From Dipteris shenzhenensis (Eukaryota; Polypodiophyta; Polypodiopsida; Gleicheniales), in NCBI GenBank assembly GCA_047967505.1, contig CM106540.1: 64,000 bases of DNA. One strand, written 5' to 3'. Below, one piece after another: positions 62,386 to 64,000 of the stretch (within the stretch, counting starts at the first letter, position 1; every line of letters starts with the position of its first letter). The notes under the pieces are model-generated. The model had not been told where the DNA came from. It searched no databases and saw only the letters and a program-made list of their open reading frames with translations. Position numbers and translations under genes: made by a program.

Positions 62386-64000
62386 GATGAGGACTGGTAG
62401 GCTGCGAACAACTGTCTGCTCACGGCTGAGGTCGATGAAGAGGCTGGTATTTCGGAATGAAGGCGCTGACGCTTCTGTGAGGGTTTGGAGGGGGAGGCGG
62501 GGTCATCCTGCCCGTTCTTCAAAACTTTTAGCGAAGGTGTGAGGCCTTTGGGGCCATGGACAAACGCTTTCTCGAGCCAACTCGAGATCTCTGAGGTAGT
62601 CATCCCGTAGAAGGCGCGAAGTTTCTGAGGAGTCCAGGCTCTGACATCCTGGAAGAGGGGCCACGACAGAGGGGGCCTGAGGATCACAATCAATCTGAAA
62701 CGCTTGGCGGCGCATCGCCACCACAGGCGCACGTCACCCTCGGACCACTGAGTCTCGAGAAGCTGTCCACCGACGGGCCTATCCAGGAGCAAATCTGAGC
62801 GTGCGTCTGCTCTTTGAGAGCCTCCCAGACCGAGTCGTTTGTCCAAATCTCGGTGCCGTCGCTGAGAAAAGTGAAAGCAAAGCTGGGGCCAAGGCTACGA
62901 TCTTCCCATCCGCCCCTTTACGGAGCAGGAAGCTACTGATGTCGAGGCAAGCTGGGAAGGTCCCGAGGTCGGCCACATCCAGATAATCCCAAGGGCCAGA
63001 CCTGTAGAAGTCGCGAGGAAGCTCTCTCTCCTGGAGCTGAGGCCCGCCAGAATCTGCAACTGAGGGCGACGGGCTAGCAGACAACGAAGACTACTCCAGG
63101 GGTGGTGCAGTCTCAGGGTGCCCTGCCTGGGGTGAGGAAGGGGAAGGAGGCTGAGGGGTAAGCGACACAGACTCCACGGAAGCGACTAGCGGGGGGGGCG
63201 GAGGTAGGGCAGTGGGGGCTGCACGCGGCTGAGAAACCACCGGTGAAGCTAACACTGCGGAAGAGCTCAGAGGGGCGGGGGAGGAGGGCTGGGGCTGGGG
63301 CTTGGCTGGGACTGGGGCTGAAGAGGAAGAGGCGGGGGTTGATGCTGCGGGTCGGAAGAAGGGGATTGCGGCTGAGATAGGGGCTGGGGCTGGGTGGACG
63401 GGAGCTGGGGATCGGAAGAGAGGGGGAACTGAGGCTGCGGAGGGCGGGCTACAGACGACGAAGAAGCTCTCCCAGGACCCTGGGGCGGCTGCCTGTCAGG
63501 TCTCTGAGGCGCTGCTGCAAGCTGGGTAACCTCTACCTCCTTGCCTTTATCAGAAGTCTTCTTATTCTTTCCTCTTTTTCTTCTGACCTCAGTCCAGCCG
63601 CCAGCCACCTCTGGACCGGACTCTGGCTGCCTCTGCTCTTCCTGACGTGGCTGCCCGGAGGGAGGGGGAGGAAGCTACGGGTGGGGGGACGGGGGGGGGC
63701 CGAGAGGAGCTGGAGAAGCGCGGACAAGCAACAGTCAGGTGCCCAAAGCCATGACACCTCAGGCACTGGCCTGGCTGTCCTGTGACTACCATGCTCTGAG
63801 TAATGCTGCCAACATCTGTCACGATCTCAATCACTGCAGGGAGGGACGCAGGATCTGCCACAGCCACACGGACTCTGGGAGCTCCTGCCACAGCAACCAC
63901 GTCGACGAAAGTGTCATGCATCACCCAGCCAAAGTGAACCCAGGTCCCTGACTATCGGCCGCAACTCAGCAGCAAGGCCTGGAAAAACTAGCGTCACTGG
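62382..64000 (-). pseudogene. L1 ORF1 (partial at window edge)
   Basis: From the edge inward: VMHDTFVDV-type block (63930-63850), zinc knuckle QCLRCHGFGHLTVACPR at about 63790-63740, then WTEVRRKRGKNKKTSDKGKE, a Pro/Gln/Ser-rich linker (63530-63110), LPRDFYRSGPWDYLDVADLG, FGQTTRSGRLSK, LLETQWSEGDVRLWWRCAAK and a Lys-rich tail ending QSSS at TGA 62384-62382. Some frame changes. Gag-like RNA-binding protein of L1. Confidence 0.85.

Larger units (their letters stand above)
58227..64000 (-). mobile_element. L1 LINE, minus strand, continuing past the window
   Basis: 3' poly(T) at 58227-58240, ORF2 62385-58384, ORF1 from beyond 64000 to 62382. The missing 5' end is probably like 43466-44890, which is nearly identical over 475 bp. 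Inserted into the endonuclease of another L1. ORF2 carries a 34-bp tandem duplication and a large endonuclease deletion. Confidence 0.9.

Noticed and set aside
52622-64000. An HPD-containing first exon of DNAJ13 inside the window
   Set aside because: I looked on the minus strand for a Tyr-His-Pro-Asp-Lys coding word and found none outside LINE sequence; the exon is presumed to lie beyond 64000.
1-64000. CRISPR arrays, rRNA, riboswitches or bacterial-type operons
   Set aside because: None seen; introns, LINEs and LTR elements show a eukaryotic nuclear sequence, and the tandem repeats have no spacer-repeat pattern.

Overview
The window comes from a large, repeat-choked nuclear genome of a plant. 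The evidence is GT-AG introns, copia elements primed by initiator Met-tRNA, plant-type L1 LINEs with a zf-RVT tail, and a host gene whose exons read as the plant DNAJ13/OWL1 (DNAJC11-like) J-protein. The LINE lineages resemble those I associate with seed-free land plants (bryophytes, lycophytes, ferns); the species cannot be fixed from sequence alone.

The key to the layout is that essentially the whole 64 kb lies inside one host gene on the minus strand. Nine small exons (54-296 nt) at 52326-52621, 51720-51917, 51525-51639, 31104-31190, 30862-30950, 25137-25221, 24830-24883, 3798-3878 and 470-547 join in order with compatible phases and GT-AG junctions into an uninterrupted 361-codon reading frame. 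The first exon(s), with the HPD motif, and the last exons are outside the window. Two introns exceed 20 kb (3879-24829 and 31191-51524), and the intron upstream of 52621 runs past the window end. Everything else is intron filled with nested retrotransposons.

Retrotransposon content: (1) L1-type LINEs: a long minus-strand copy (58227 to beyond 64000) inserted into a plus-strand copy (54866-58226), plus several 3'-end or internal fragments (934-1275, 5240-5692, 14264-15420, 25560-25935, 33300-33480, 37495-38880, 44895-45906) and a 5'-end fragment (43466-44890). (2) A second, non-L1 LINE family, called here LINE-B: near-full-length copies at 17665-23836 (minus) and 46371-51222 (plus), and fragments at 4515, 15435, 28990, 32600 and 42086. 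(3) Two ORF1-only, LINE-like units in tandem (33481-34640 and 34885-35800) that lack reverse transcriptase but carry the 3' hairpin of LINE-B. (4) A third LINE lineage at 40705-41690. (5) A rearranged copia element (5693-9295), a small gag-only LTR element (9802-12090) and a Ty3/gypsy integrase scrap. (6) A 464-bp LTR-like repeat whose two near-identical copies bracket a 3.8-kb mosaic (42598-46370).

The most interesting signals are the half-LINE units with a shared 3' AGACC/GGTCT hairpin, a single in-frame UAG separating ORF1 and ORF2 in three LINE-B copies, the ATGA stop/start overlap in both L1s, and long sense-strand pyrimidine minisatellites at the 5' end of every LINE copy that retains one. 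No tRNA, rRNA or CRISPR was seen.
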